This document shows, one piece after another, positions 48,875-60,641 of a DNA stretch of 64,000 nucleotides (its first letter is position 1; each line of letters begins with the position of its first letter). The stretch covers positions 11,292,446 to 11,356,445 of the forward strand of contig NC_063261.1 in the NCBI RefSeq assembly GCF_019578655.1, in the 5' to 3' direction. The stretch comes from Ricinus communis (lineage: Eukaryota > Streptophyta > Magnoliopsida > Malpighiales > Euphorbiaceae). Under the pieces are notes generated by a model. The model did no database searches, was not told where the DNA came from, and worked only from the letters and a program-made list of their open reading frames with translations. The position numbers and the translations under genes are program-made.

Positions 48875-50274
48875 TTTGTATCCTATGATCATTTAAATCA
48901 TACTTCTAAGCCCATAAATGGAAGTATCTTATAACATATGAAGATAATTCTAATGCAAAAAACATAGTTTTACTACTAATTAAATTTTGAATTCTTAGCA
49001 TTTTAATAATCTTATTAATTCTTTAAAAAATTATATAATATTATTCACACTTTAATTTTTTTCAAATTTACTATTTGCTGAAAAATATTCATAAATTCTG
49101 CTGGATTAGATAGTCATTATTTCGGATTTTATTAAAGTACCACTGTGACACTCTACTATTATAAGTCTATTTTTTAATTGTAGACTATTAATTAATATTA
49201 TTTTAAATAATTTATTTATTTTATATTATATTTTAATTATTTATATGAATAAAATATTTTATAATTAAATCTTATAGTTGTCAAGTACCACTAATTAGAT
49301 TCTAAAAATAGATAAAAAATATAATAAATAAAAATAATGTATTTAACTGAGCAATAATTAAGTACTATATGTAATTGACTAATCTAATATTTAATTATGT
49401 TAATAAATTATTAAAATTAAAATAATATTAATTTTTATAGAATTATTCAATTATTTCTATTATATCTTTAGCATAAGTATATAATTTAATATTTAATTAT
49501 GTTAATCAATTATTAAAATTAAAATAATATCAATTTTTATAAATTTATATGGTACGATACATCTATAGTGCATTAGAATTACTCTATTATTTCTATTATA
49601 TCTTTAGCATAAGTATATAATTTTTCCATTATAAATGACTCCATTATTTCTATTATATCTTTAGCATGAGTATATGATTTTTTTATAAAGGTAATGGATT
49701 CTCCTTTAAAAGAGTTAAAAATGAAGCCTGCTTTTTATTAAATTGCAACTTAAGTTAGCTTTCTTAATATAACTCAAGATTGATAGAGAAACTCCTTTTG
49801 TTATAAAAGGATTTATATGTATTTTAAATATCGGTTGCACAATTCATATTTCTTATTCAAAATAGTTTTATATCTCTATATTAAAATATTTATATTTCTT
49901 CTAAAAAATATTAGTTAAAATATCTCTTTTAAACATTTACAGAACACATGATATGCATCAAGTTAACTTATATCACTTACAAATTGTTTTCACAAATTGT
50001 TAATATTTAACTGAATTCACTTAGATATTACAAATTGGCAAAGTAAAATAACTAATTGAAAACAAATATTATTTTTCTCTATTTACAAATAGTGAAATCA
50101 AGTGCTGAAAAAGGATGAAACATTGAAGTTGAAATTGGTATCAACACCCATTCAAATTGGCCACATTTTCTTGACATTTATCAAGTAATGGATATAGTAA
50201 CTTACTATTCAACTCTTTACAAATTATTTTCTTTTTACCGATGGTCAATGAAGAATTTTGATAAAATTTTTCTT
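48875..50274. other. AT-rich spacer between two Athila-type elements
   Basis: No gene recognised. It contains a cluster of tandem repeats at 49386-49690. Confidence 0.6.
49386..49690 (+). repeat. Interleaved tandem repeats
   Basis: Unit A (aatatttaattatgttaat..., about 55 bp) occurs at 49386 and 49489. Unit B (ttatttctattatatcttta..., about 37 bp) occurs at 49451, 49587 and 49644. Confidence 0.8.
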
Positions 50275-50279
50275 GTTTG
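50275..50279. repeat. Target-site duplication GTTTG, left copy
   Basis: gtttg here versus gtctg at 62062-62066, one base different. Confidence 0.65.
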
Positions 50280-51559
50280 TGATGTGTCTAAATTAGTACC
50301 CGCAAGTGTACGAACCGAATGATAGTTTGGGTAAGTTCACCACGAGGTCGATTTCACAAAGAATTGTCGAGCATATATTATAAAGACCAACTATCACACA
50401 AATTGCTGAAAGTAAATATAAACATTCTAAGCCGATATTTTGAGAATGATCTTAGTTTAATAAAAGAAATTAAATAACCAGAGAGTAAATATACAACTAG
50501 AATGATTAATATGAACTATATGATAAAATAAGCATTTAGTCTAGTTTTTACTTAGTAATCCCCTTAATTCCCTTAAGCCCTAATTTAACAAATGAGATGG
50601 TGATGTGTCTTTTCCCTAAGTCACTCAAGCTAATGATGCAATTTAGGTTTCTTATACCAACATAGATTAAAGTAAAGATGTTGTTTCTAATACTTTTAAC
50701 CTAAAGATTTTCATAACACATATTACTGCTAAATTGATATAATGGTCAATCAATAATAATAGATGAAACTAATGACCATATGAAGGCAAAGAGATCATTC
50801 ATTAAACTCAAAATATATAACGTTCATACATAAGTAAAAAGCCAAATTAAACACTTATGGGACTTAGCCTAACATACTTAATCCAACAATCATTGTAATT
50901 AAATAGAAAGACTTAAGATTCATAAAATAGAAAACCAAAACTCCCTCAAAGTTCGAAGGCTCTTCAAGGAATGAAGAAGATTGGTCATCTTTCTCCACGT
51001 CTTCGAAAAGCTTCTCTGATTCTTCAAAGAATGATGCAACACAAGCTAGCAAGATGTCAAAGATGATTAACTCTAGAATTTTCTGCAGAGAATAATAGAA
51101 CCCTTCTCCAGAGAGATTCAGTAGTCGAAGAACTCCCTGTTCTAATTCACCTCTACTCTTTATAGAGATTTTCTTTTTTTTTTAGAGTTCTTTTCTCAAC
51201 ACACAACTCCTATAGTTTATCCCTTATTGCCTTAAACAAACTAAACAACTCAAATTATAATTATCCACTAATTACATAATAATTACTTAAATTTATCTTT
51301 TTAGGCCTTAATGAATTAAGCTAGGCCCAACCTATTAATAGCTCACGTGTCTGATTCTCGAGCCTTTAATAGTCACAGCTCAATTAACGCCCATTAGTGC
51401 GTTTTTAGCTCAAATTCTCCTTTTTTGAATTATTTCCTGAATTTAGACAAGAAAAACTAAAGTGAGGCAAAACACATCTTTATACCATATTATATATAGA
51501 AACAAATCATTAAAGCTCTAAAATACCCTTAAATATCTATATACAATTTAGATCGATTA
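50280..51559 (-). repeat. 3' LTR, 1280 bp
   Basis: Plus-strand start TGATGTGTC is the complement of the LTR end. The other end reads ...cgatta where the partner LTR has cgatca, so the terminal dinucleotide is mutated. Confidence 0.85.
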
Positions 51560-51560
51560 A

Positions 51561-51573
51561 ATACCTCACACTT
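51561..51573 (-). promoter_or_regulatory. Polypurine tract before the 3' LTR
   Basis: The minus strand reads aagtgtgaggtat directly before the LTR, preceded by ttgaggacaagtaaaag. Confidence 0.65.
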
Positions 51574-52570
51574 GAACTTTTACTTGTCCTCAAGTAAATA
51601 GTAACTTAAGAATCAATCAATGCAAAAAAAATCAATAAAGCAATTCGTACTCAGCTCAAAAGTACTATTCAAAAGAATCTCACTAATGCAGAAATTATGC
51701 AAATCAAAGAAAACCTGAATCATAAGAATTTTTCTTAAAAGGTTGTAAACTCAATCATAGTTTGTCAAAAGATTCAAGTATTCATTATTTACACATGTTC
51801 ACAACAAATAGTTTAACTCATTATCAATGAATACAATTATAATGCACAACCCAAATTATGATAATCCTATTCAAGAAGGAAAACCTTAATGTTCAAATAA
51901 GAGATCAATAGGCATTTGCATTTTTCACTTGCTTTGCAAGCTCTTTTTCTTGAATTTTCTTTTCTTTTCACCCCTTAGATTTACTTGATACTTGGGGTTT
52001 CTTTCTTTCTTGATATGTTATGCCTTTTTACGCAAATACAAACATGGGTAATGAATGCACCTGGTTACTTAACAAAACAAAAATCAAGATGCTTTGCATT
52101 CTCATAATTTCAATTGCCTTTTTACGCGAAAATCAACATTGGTCATGAAGACCCCTGGTTACTCAGCACTAAAACTAGCAGAGTAGAATTATTAACTTAG
52201 AGCTTCTAACTTACCCATATCATTTCCCACAAACATAGGTAAACCATAATAATACCAAGGGAATAATAACCTAAATCATATACTTCTAATCATACCCATG
52301 TCAAATGTTGCTAAACTACTAATCATGTTCTTATGCAAACGATGAAGACTTGATCATTTAAGTGCAATCAACTCATGAGTTCACATTCATATGTGCTTAA
52401 AAATCAATTCAAGAACTCAAAGATTTATCATAATAGCATTCTTTCATTGATTCTTTAGTGTAGAATAATAACAAAAAGCTGAGTATAGAATAGTTTTAAA
52501 TTTTTTTTTTACAAAAATTAATCAAAAGCTGCTAAATACTTGGCATATATAATATAATTACTTTAAATCT
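51574..52570 (-). other. 3' non-coding region of the element
   Basis: No coding sequence. It contains two gcgtaaaaaggca-type sequences (about 52025 and 52115) next to acccatgtttg and accaatgttga, also found in the element at 41248-48869 (about 46985 and 47085). A pyrimidine/purine-rich run lies near 51930-51975. Confidence 0.55.
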
Positions 52571-52584
52571 TTCCCCCCACCCTT
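52571..52584 (-). promoter_or_regulatory. Internal polypurine-like signal
   Basis: The minus strand reads aagggtggggggaa, preceded by ttgagggcaatgtc, about 1.0 kb before the 3' LTR. Confidence 0.5.
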
Positions 52585-52941
52585 ATTTTAGACATTGCCC
52601 TCAATGTCTTATACATAAAAGAGAAAAAGATAGAGTACTTCCTTTGGAAATTGGAGTGCCATTTAATCACCACTGGCCATAAGTAATCATCATCCTATAT
52701 AAACCTTAAACAAGCTTTAGAGAACTATCATTGATAAGAATTAATTAGCTTAAAATAAAATATTATAAATAAAATAAAATCTAAAAGTTATTATTATAAA
52801 ATAAATGCATAACAGAAATTCTAAATAGCTATAAGGCATGGAAATCCTAAGATAGCTAAAAATATCAAAGCAAATGCCCTATGGTAACTAGATAGCTAAA
52901 TCCTAAGACAAACAAAAAAAAAACTTAGTACAAAACTAGAA

Positions 52942-54099
52942 TCAATGATGAGGCGGGGATGATGGTGGTGAAGGAGCATCAAAGTCGACGGATTCGAAGT
53001 AGCAATCGAGTTTGTATACTTGTCGACGTTGACTCTTCTCCATATTAGCTAATCGAGAATCAAAGGCATCGAGCTGTTGGTTAAGGTTGGTGTTCATTGC
53101 TTGAAGTTGAGTTAAACTTGGTGCCAACCTTGATTACCCCATTCTTGCCTTGTCATTATCTGATTCTTCCTCCATATCATGTCTTGGTGGCTCATCCCTA
53201 GACACACTATTACTACCTCCACTCGATCCGTGCTTAAAAATAAGAGGACCACCACGACAATTTACCATATTAGCTCTAATCAATGCATTAGTATCTAAAT
53301 TGCCTGCGGAGAGTAGTGCCTCATATGGAGAAGACTGCAGATCAAAACTACAAAGACACATAGCTAACCCTGTAACAATATGTCCTAACTTGATACAATT
53401 TTTAGGTCTAGCCGGTGTCCTTAGTAAACTTTGCATAATAAAGTATGCCGAAGGAACAAATTTATGGGTATCTAAACACCATAGAATATTTAATTCTTAC
53501 TTCGTCACCTTATTTGTCTCTTTCCTACCAAAGATGCTTCCACACATGAATTTTGAAATAAGCAAATAACAATGATCATTGAAGACATTATTTGGCATGT
53601 TATTAATATCATATTTGTCTTGACCCGTTAGTTTTTTCTAAAACTTACCCAAATCAAACTTATGATGTTGCTCACAAATACCTCCTTTCTTTAAACCGAA
53701 AGCTTGGACAATTGTATCAATAGTAACAGTATAATTATTGCCTAAACAATCTTACTTTAAACTCCTTATCATTGGAAGGATCATAATATAGAGTTGTGAA
53801 AAACTCTAAAGTTAATTCATTATATGATGGCAATGAGTTAAAGGCAAAATCCTTCCATCCTAATCTATCCAAGAGTATCATCATTCTCTCAAAATATTCA
53901 ACTTAACTAGAAAGGGAGCATCTAAGAACTTACATGAAACTTATTCTCTTGAAGCAAGACTAAGGAATCGATTGCCCTCTTCATGAGAATAAAGATCAAA
54001 AGGAGCTCTATAAGTTGCCTTCAAGCTTTGTTCTTCTTCATGAGAGCTTGAGACTATCTCTTTCCCCTTTTCCTTTATTGTTCTCTTCTTTGGGGCCAT
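52942..54099 (-). pseudogene. Athila ORF1 (env-position) remnant
   Basis: ATG at 54099 opens a Lys-rich, Glu-rich N-terminus (MAPKKRTIKEKGKEIVSSS) cut by an early stop. Later pieces are 53436-53134 (RPKNCIKLGHIVTGLAMCL) and 53127-52942 (LTQLQAMNTNLNQQLDAFDS, Pro-rich end). The order and a Cys/His-containing middle part fit the Athila ORF1 family. Function is unknown. Several stops and frame changes are present. Confidence 0.65.
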
Positions 54100-54388
54100 T
54101 ATTTACCTATGGAATGGGTAGAACATGGATTAGTGGGTAAAGATTTTAAAGTTTTGGAAGAAAAATTGAGGTTTTTTGTAGAGGGAGAAAGAAAAATGAG
54201 GAAAGAGAAAATATGAGGTAGTGTTAATAGAGGAAAGGAGAGAAAATAATAGAGTCTTATGTGAGGGTTAGGGTTTTGGGGAAGGGTGTTTTTAAATTCA
54301 AATAAAATTCTTTTTGGTGTTTTGGTGCGAGATGAACAATTTTGGAGTCCTAATATATTTCAAATTAAAGTTGCTCAACTCTTTTTTT

Positions 54389-54606
54389 TCGGTCACCACC
54401 CCGGTCGATGCGCGAGGTCGTGGCGTGCGCCGGGCGCCATCGCTGCGGACCTGGCGGATCAATGGCTGCGGATACCGTCATGGGTGCCACGTGAAAGCAT
54501 CCGCTCACTGCAGCCCCGTGAGCTCGCAGGCCGGGTCGCCGCCGGCCCGTGCGTTCCTGCCGTGACTCTGCTACGGGCCCGTGTGAAATTTTCCTGCCGC
54601 AACGTG
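54389..54606. other. GC-rich spacer between pol and ORF1
   Basis: About 220 bases of strongly GC-rich sequence inside an AT-rich element, at the same place as 45812-46105 in the relative and sharing gggcccgtagca (54569-54580, minus strand). Open frames across it are not conserved. Confidence 0.7.
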
Positions 54607-55013
54607 GCTCGCTCGAATTTTTTTTTTAAGAAAAAAAAACAAAATTGTATCTAATAATAATAAGAAAAACTAAGCTATCAAAGATGACTTGACTAGAATG
54701 AAGACCAAATTCCTAATTAAAGACAAGCATTGCAAGGGATACTCAAATCCTAACTAAATGACCTTTATATAATACACATAATCTTATAAATACTTGAAGC
54801 ACAATATCGACTAGTAAATTAAGTGTTACCACATAAAACTCCTTTGTTGTACTTGATGATCGTACATGTGCTCGGATGGTTAAATCTCTTGTAGGTTCCT
54901 AAAAACAAAGCGAGAAAATATTTTAAATGAAAACTAAAATAGTAAAAATAGAAAATATGTAATATACAAGTGCTAAATTTATTGTCTATAGCTAGACATT
55001 GACAAAAGTTATT

Positions 55014-55924
55014 TCAAATTGGAGGTGCTTCCATGCACTCCACTTCATGTCCATAGGTTATCCCTTCATAGTATGGCTTTAAGCGATGGCCATTAACTTT
55101 GAATTGTTCTTGGGTCTTAATGTTATGTAATTCCACCGCACCATGATTGAAAACCGTTATTACTTTGAAGGGTCCGTTCCATCTGGATCTAAGCTTTTCT
55201 AGAAAAGTTTAAAGCGTGAGTTAAATAATAATACTTTCATTCCAGGGATAAAAGATTTACGAAGTAAACTCTTATCATGTTGCTTCTTAGTCCTTTCTTT
55301 GTATAGCTTGGCATTCTCATATGCCTCACTACACATTTCTTCTAGCTCATTTAGATGCAATAAACGCTCTTCACTTGCTTTAGTTAAGTCCATATTAAGC
55401 TCCTTAATAGCCCAATTTGCTTTATGTTCTAATTCGACCGGTAAATGGAAAGCTTTGCCGTGTACTAATCTATAAGGACTCATTCCAATCAGTATTTTAT
55501 AAGCCGTTCGATATGCCCACAGGGCATTATTCAAGTGCATAGCCCAATCTTTTCTAGATGGGCACACTGATTTCTCAAGTATTGACTTAATTTGTCTATT
55601 GCTAACTTTCACCTGTCCTGATGTTTGTGGGTGATAAGGTGTTGCAACTCTATGAGTTACTCCATATTTCTTTAATAAGGCGTTAAATGCCTTGTTGCAA
55701 AAATGTGTACTCCCGTCGCTAATGATTGCTCTAGGTGTTCCAAACCTGCTAAAAATATTATCTTTTATGAATTTATATACTATCTTACCGTCATTAGTTC
55801 GTGTAGCTATTGCTTCTACCCATTTAGACACATAATCAACAACAACAAGTATACATTCATAATCATGAGAAGGTGGAAATGGTCTCATAAAATCAATACC
55901 CCATACATCAAATAGTTCAACCAC
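55014..55924 (-). pseudogene. Integrase core and C-terminus
   Basis: An open stretch from 55924 to 55199 reads [10 protein letters not shown] (first Asp), [11 protein letters not shown] (second Asp) and [18 protein letters not shown]. The third catalytic position, 35 residues after the second Asp, is Lys (AAA at 55609-55607) instead of Glu, so the enzyme is inactive. The C-terminal part continues to the pol end [11 protein letters not shown] and a TGA at 55016-55014. Remnants of the zinc-binding part lie at 56000-55930. Confidence 0.85.
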
Positions 55925-56399
55925 AAGATTAAAAGTCTAAGGCATTTTAGTTCGTTTGCTAATACTTCCACTTCTTTAGCACCTATCACATTTAGCATAA
56001 AAAAATGAGCATCATTAAATAACGAAGGCTAGAAGAAACCTAATTGCAAAACCTTATAGGCTGTTTTCTTACCACCAAAGTAACCCCCACAATGCATTTC
56101 GTGGCAAAAGGCCAGGATGCTTTGTTGCTCATCTTCAGGAACACATCTTCTAATCATTTGATCAGAATAATGTTTAAACAAATACAACTCATCCCAATAA
56201 TAATGCCTACACCCTGATAGAAATCGTTTCTTTTCCTACCAAGTTAAGTTAGTTCTCATAACACCACATACCAAATAGTTCACAATCTCAGCATACCATG
56301 GCTCATGATTAACAATTGTTCATCAGGGAAAGTCTCATTAATTACTTTTTTAGAACCAAGGTTATCAAAATTAGAAATCAACCTCGAAAAGTGATCTGC

Positions 56400-57719
56400 T
56401 ACTACATTTTCACTCCCTTTTTTTATCTTTTATCTCTATATCAAACTCTTGCAATAAGAGCACCCACCTAATAAGCCGTGGTTTAGCATTAAGCTTAGTT
56501 AAAAGATATGTCAAAGCTGCATGATCTGAACGAGCAATGACTTTAGATCCCACCAAGTAAGATCTAAATTTATCTAATGAATATACAACAATACTCTTTT
56601 TCAGTTGTCGAATAGTTTACTTGAGCATCATCAAGAGTTTTGCTAACATAATATATTACATGTAACGCTTTATCAACTCTTTGGCTCAAGACCGCTCCTA
56701 TAGCATAATCAGTTGCATCACATATGATTTCAAAGGGAAGAGACCAATCAGGTGCCACAATAACTGGTGCACGAGTCAATATTTCTTTCAAAATGTTAAA
56801 AGCAGATAGGCATACCTCATTAAAAACAAAGTTAACATCTTTAGCCAGCAATTCAGTTAAAGGATGAGCAATTTTAGAAAAGTCTTTAATAAAACGCCTA
56901 TAAAATCCTGCATGGCCAAGAAAACTTCTAATGCCCTTTATTGAAGTAGGAGGGGGCAATTTGGCAATTAAATCAATTTTTGCTTGGTCTACTTCAGTAC
57001 CTTTACTAGAAACAACATCGCCCTAGCATAATACCTTGTTTAACCATGAAATGACTCTTTTCCCAACTCAATGTTAAGTTACATTCAATGCATCTCTCAA
57101 GTACACGAGTCAGATTACCTAGACATGCATCAAATGAGGAACCAAAAACTGAGAAATCATCCATAAATACCTCGATGCAGTCTTATAACATGTTAGAGAA
57201 AATAGAAAGCATACATCTTTGGAATGTTGCTGGAGCGTTGCACAGCCCAAAAGGCATCCTTCTAAATGCAAAAGTTCCAAAGGGACATGTGAAAGTTGTC
57301 CTTTCTTGATCTTCAGGTGTAATGGGTACCTAGTAATATCCTGAAAGTCCATTAAGAAAATAATAAAATTTATGTCCTGCTAAACGCTCTAACATTTGAT
57401 CAATAAAAGGAAGAGGAAAATGATCCTTCTTTGTTGCGACGTTTAACTTTCTATAATCAATATACATTCTCCATCCCGTTGTCATTCTTGTGGGGACTAA
57501 CTCTCCTTTTTCATTTTTAACAACTGTTGTGCCTGACTTTTTAGGCACTACATGAACAAGGCTTACCCAATTACTATCAGCTATAGGGTATATAATACCC
57601 TCATCCAATAACTTATGAACTTCCTTTTTTACTACTTCTTTCATTTTGGGATTAAGCCGTCGCTGTGTATCTCTAACCGCTTTAGAATTGTCTTCTAAAA
57701 TAATTTTATGCATACACAT
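56400..57719 (-). pseudogene. Reverse transcriptase and RNase H
   Basis: The first piece (57719-57330) holds NSKAVRDTQRRLNPKMKEVV, SNWVSLVHVVPKKSG and GWRMYIDYRKLN. The second (about 57352-57119) contains FGLCNAPATFQR-type sequence and VFMDDFSVFGSSFDACL, with both catalytic Asp residues. The third (56959-56570) reads GIRSFLGHAGFYRRFIKDFS, the RT thumb, and then DATDYAIGAVLSQR, the start of RNase H. Stops and shifts separate them. Confidence 0.85.
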
Positions 57720-58579
57720 TGTTGGACTAATTCCTTAATATCAGAAATTCCCCACCCAATAGCTTTTTTAAGTCTTCTCAATTCTCTAATAGTTGCCTCT
57801 TCCTCTAAAGGAGAAATATCAGAGGCTATGATCACTGGATATGTATTCTTTTCTCCTAAGAAGACATATTTAAGTGTGTTAGGCAACTCTTTAAGCTCAA
57901 CCTTAGGTGGTTTATCAATAATTTCTGACTTGCTTTCAATGGATGAATTTAAAGGTCCAATAATGCTTTCATCAGGTAACAATGGAATAGCTTCATCTAA
58001 TTTATCATGTAAGTCTAAGACTTCTTCATCTAAACATTCTTCATGCTTTTCCAATGTTAATGCAACTTCTAACTTATCATCCTTATCCTGTAAATATGTT
58101 TTATAAACAAAATAATCCATGCAATCAACATATAAACATTCATCAATTGAAGTGCTAGGGGATATAGTTAGAGAATTAAACACTTTAAATTCTATAGTCT
58201 CTCCAAAGACTGTCATAGTCAGCTTCCTATTGTGCACGTCAATAGCTGTCTTGGTAGTTGCCATGAAAGGTCTATCAAGGAGTATTGTTTGCTCCTTATT
58301 CCTTGTTGATGTACCTTCCATATCTAGAACCACAAAGTCAACATGGATTATCAGTTTTTCTACCTGAATCAACAAGTCTTCCACTATGCCTCTTGGATAT
58401 TTAATTGACCTATCAGCCAGTTGCAGAGACATGATGGTTGGCTTTAATTCTCTTAAGCCAAGTTGTGCATATGTTGAATATGGCATCAAATTGATGCTTG
58501 CTCCCAAATCTAACATGGCTTTAGCAACCTTTTTGTCCCCCATTGTAATATCAACAGTAAAGCTCCTATGGTCTTTCAT
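57695..58579 (-). pseudogene. Aspartic protease and pol linker
   Basis: An open stretch of 294 codons. KAMLDLGASINLMPYSTYAQ is the active site with Asp intact (codon 58510-58508). ILLDRPFMATTKTAIDVH is the C-terminal motif. An acidic linker (LEKHEECLDEEVLDLHDKLD) leads to RT. It is the longest intact part of this element's pol. Confidence 0.85.
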
Positions 58580-58599
58580 CTTAGGAGGTAATTGTTCTT

Positions 58600-60491
58600 A
58601 GAGAACTGCACTTGTTGTTTCAGACACCATAACTTTTTCATTGTTCCCATATATCCTCTTGTTGGAATTGAGTTCCTTAAAGAACTTAGCATAAGCTGGC
58701 ATATTCCTGATCACATCCAACAATGGCAAATTAATGTTAACTTTAGAAAGTATATCAAAAATTTCAGAAAATTGCTTATCTTGTTTGCTTTCTTTGAATC
58801 TGTTCGGGAACAGAATAGGAGGCTTATAAGGCTCAGCTGCCTTATGAAATTCAGGTCCTGAAAACGCTCATTGTCTTTCTCTTTCTGTCCAAGATTGGGC
58901 TCTATTCTTCCTTCTTTTTGTAAACCTCCTTCAGTTATCTCTACATCAACTAGTCCACCTTCTATTGATGTACCTGTGTAAGAAGAATCTTTTTCAATTA
59001 GATTTTCAACATTATTATCAAATAACTCATCATCCTTAAGAATAGTGATTGCTTTAGCTTGCTCAGGTTGACTTGGTGATTTTTCTTTCTTATTTTCTTG
59101 TACCGCTTTAGCAATTTGCCCAATTTAAATTTCCAATCGCTTTACTGAAGCTTCTATGGAATCAGTTTTCTTCTCATTCCTCTCCATTCTGTCATGGGTA
59201 GCCGTCATAAAAGATTGGAGTGTTTCCTCCAAACTTGATTTTCTTTGAGGGGCTTGTCCTTGATTAGGGAATGGAGGGTTTTAGTTCCTTGGGTATTGAG
59301 GCTCTTGATTCTGGTACTGGGGCTGGTTTTGGTTCCTCAGTATTTGTGGTGGGTTATGATCGTTATTTCTCCAGGAGAAATTCGGATGATTCCTCCATCC
59401 TGGATAATAAGTGCTAGAGTATGGATTATTTCTAGATTGCCTAGGTTGATAAGATTCCATCAAGTTAACCTGTTCATAATCATCTCCTGCATAAGTCTTA
59501 TAAGAAGAGCAAACGTTAGCACCATGACCATAAACACCATATATACCGCATACCTCATTGCTTTGTACATTCTTAGTTGAAGCAAGAATTTTAACTTGTT
59601 TTGTTAGTTTGGCTATTTGCATAGCCATCTCATTATTAGATACAACTTCATTCACTCCTACTTTTTTTGTTCTCACACTCTTTTGTTGTGAATTGGCTCC
59701 TAACATCTCAAAGATGCCATAAACCTCATTAACAGTTCTTTATAGCATAGCACTCCCAGCTGCATTATCAACCATAAATTGGTATTGTTGTGTTAAACCA
59801 TCATAAAATGATTGGTTAGTAACATGAAGTGGGTATCCATGGTATGGGCATTGTAGTAAAAGTGATTTGAAGCGGTCCCATGCTTCGTGAAAGGATTCGG
59901 TATCCTTTTGATAAATCTAAGCCCTTAATTCTTTGGTCTTTTGATGTGAGTAAAATTTACTCATAAATTTTTGATAAACTTCATCTCCAGTTCTCAAAGA
60001 ATTAGGAGGCAAGGTCATTAACTAAGCCTTTGCTTTATCTTTTAATGAGTAAGGGAAACATCTCATCTTTAATTAATCTTCATTGAGTCCAGATAATGGG
60101 AATGTGTGAACTATAACATAAAACTCTCTAATAAATGTCAATGCATCCTCATTAGGCATTCCATAGGATGACAGAAGCATATTAAAATGGATGTTCTTAA
60201 GCTCATAATTCCTAGATGCATCACCTAAGACTATGCATGAAGTAACGTTACCAATTATCGGATGAGCATAGTCCTTCATGGCCATTTGCCTTTGCATTGC
60301 AACTTCCCTTTGATTATTAGCCATTGTCTCAACTTCTTCTTCCAACTCTTGTTCCAGTTTTTCTTCAAATTCAATTCCTCTTGGAGGTACAAACTCACTC
60401 TCTACCTCTTGGTCTCCTTTTGCTTTTTTAACAGTTGATCGTAGGGATTTTAAGTTGATGAATCACTTGATCTCGTTTTCCTGCTAGGCAT
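58600..60491 (-). pseudogene. Gag of Athila-type element
   Basis: ATG at 60491 (MPSRKTRSSDSST) is followed by a stop 13 codons later. Later pieces are 60345-60073 (capsid start, DYAHPIIGNVTSCIVLGDAS) and 59706-59281 (MLGANSQQKS, then PYSSTYYPGWRNHPNFSW). The latter is the Tyr/Asn/Trp-rich C-terminal region of Athila gag. It contains CGIYGVYGHGANVC, a degenerate zinc knuckle. Confidence 0.8.
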
Positions 60492-60618
60492 ACAAAATCA
60501 AAGGAAAAATTTCAGAAAAAACTTAAAAACAGAATTTAAAAAATAAAACAGAAATAAATAACATGCAACACACAAAAAATAATATTTGACAATTAATCAA
60601 TATAATATTGACACAATT

Positions 60619-60635
60619 CCCTAGCAATGGCGCCA
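60619..60635 (-). promoter_or_regulatory. Primer-binding site, tRNA-Asp type
   Basis: The minus strand reads tggcgccattgctaggg, the tRNA-Asp complement with three changes, 6 bases past the LTR end. Confidence 0.8.
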
Positions 60636-60641
60636 AAAACT

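Noticed and set aside
54286..54654. Plus-strand 122-codon frame across the GC-rich island
   Set aside because: It is antisense to the element, the composition explains it, and there is no matching frame in the GC-rich island of the relative.
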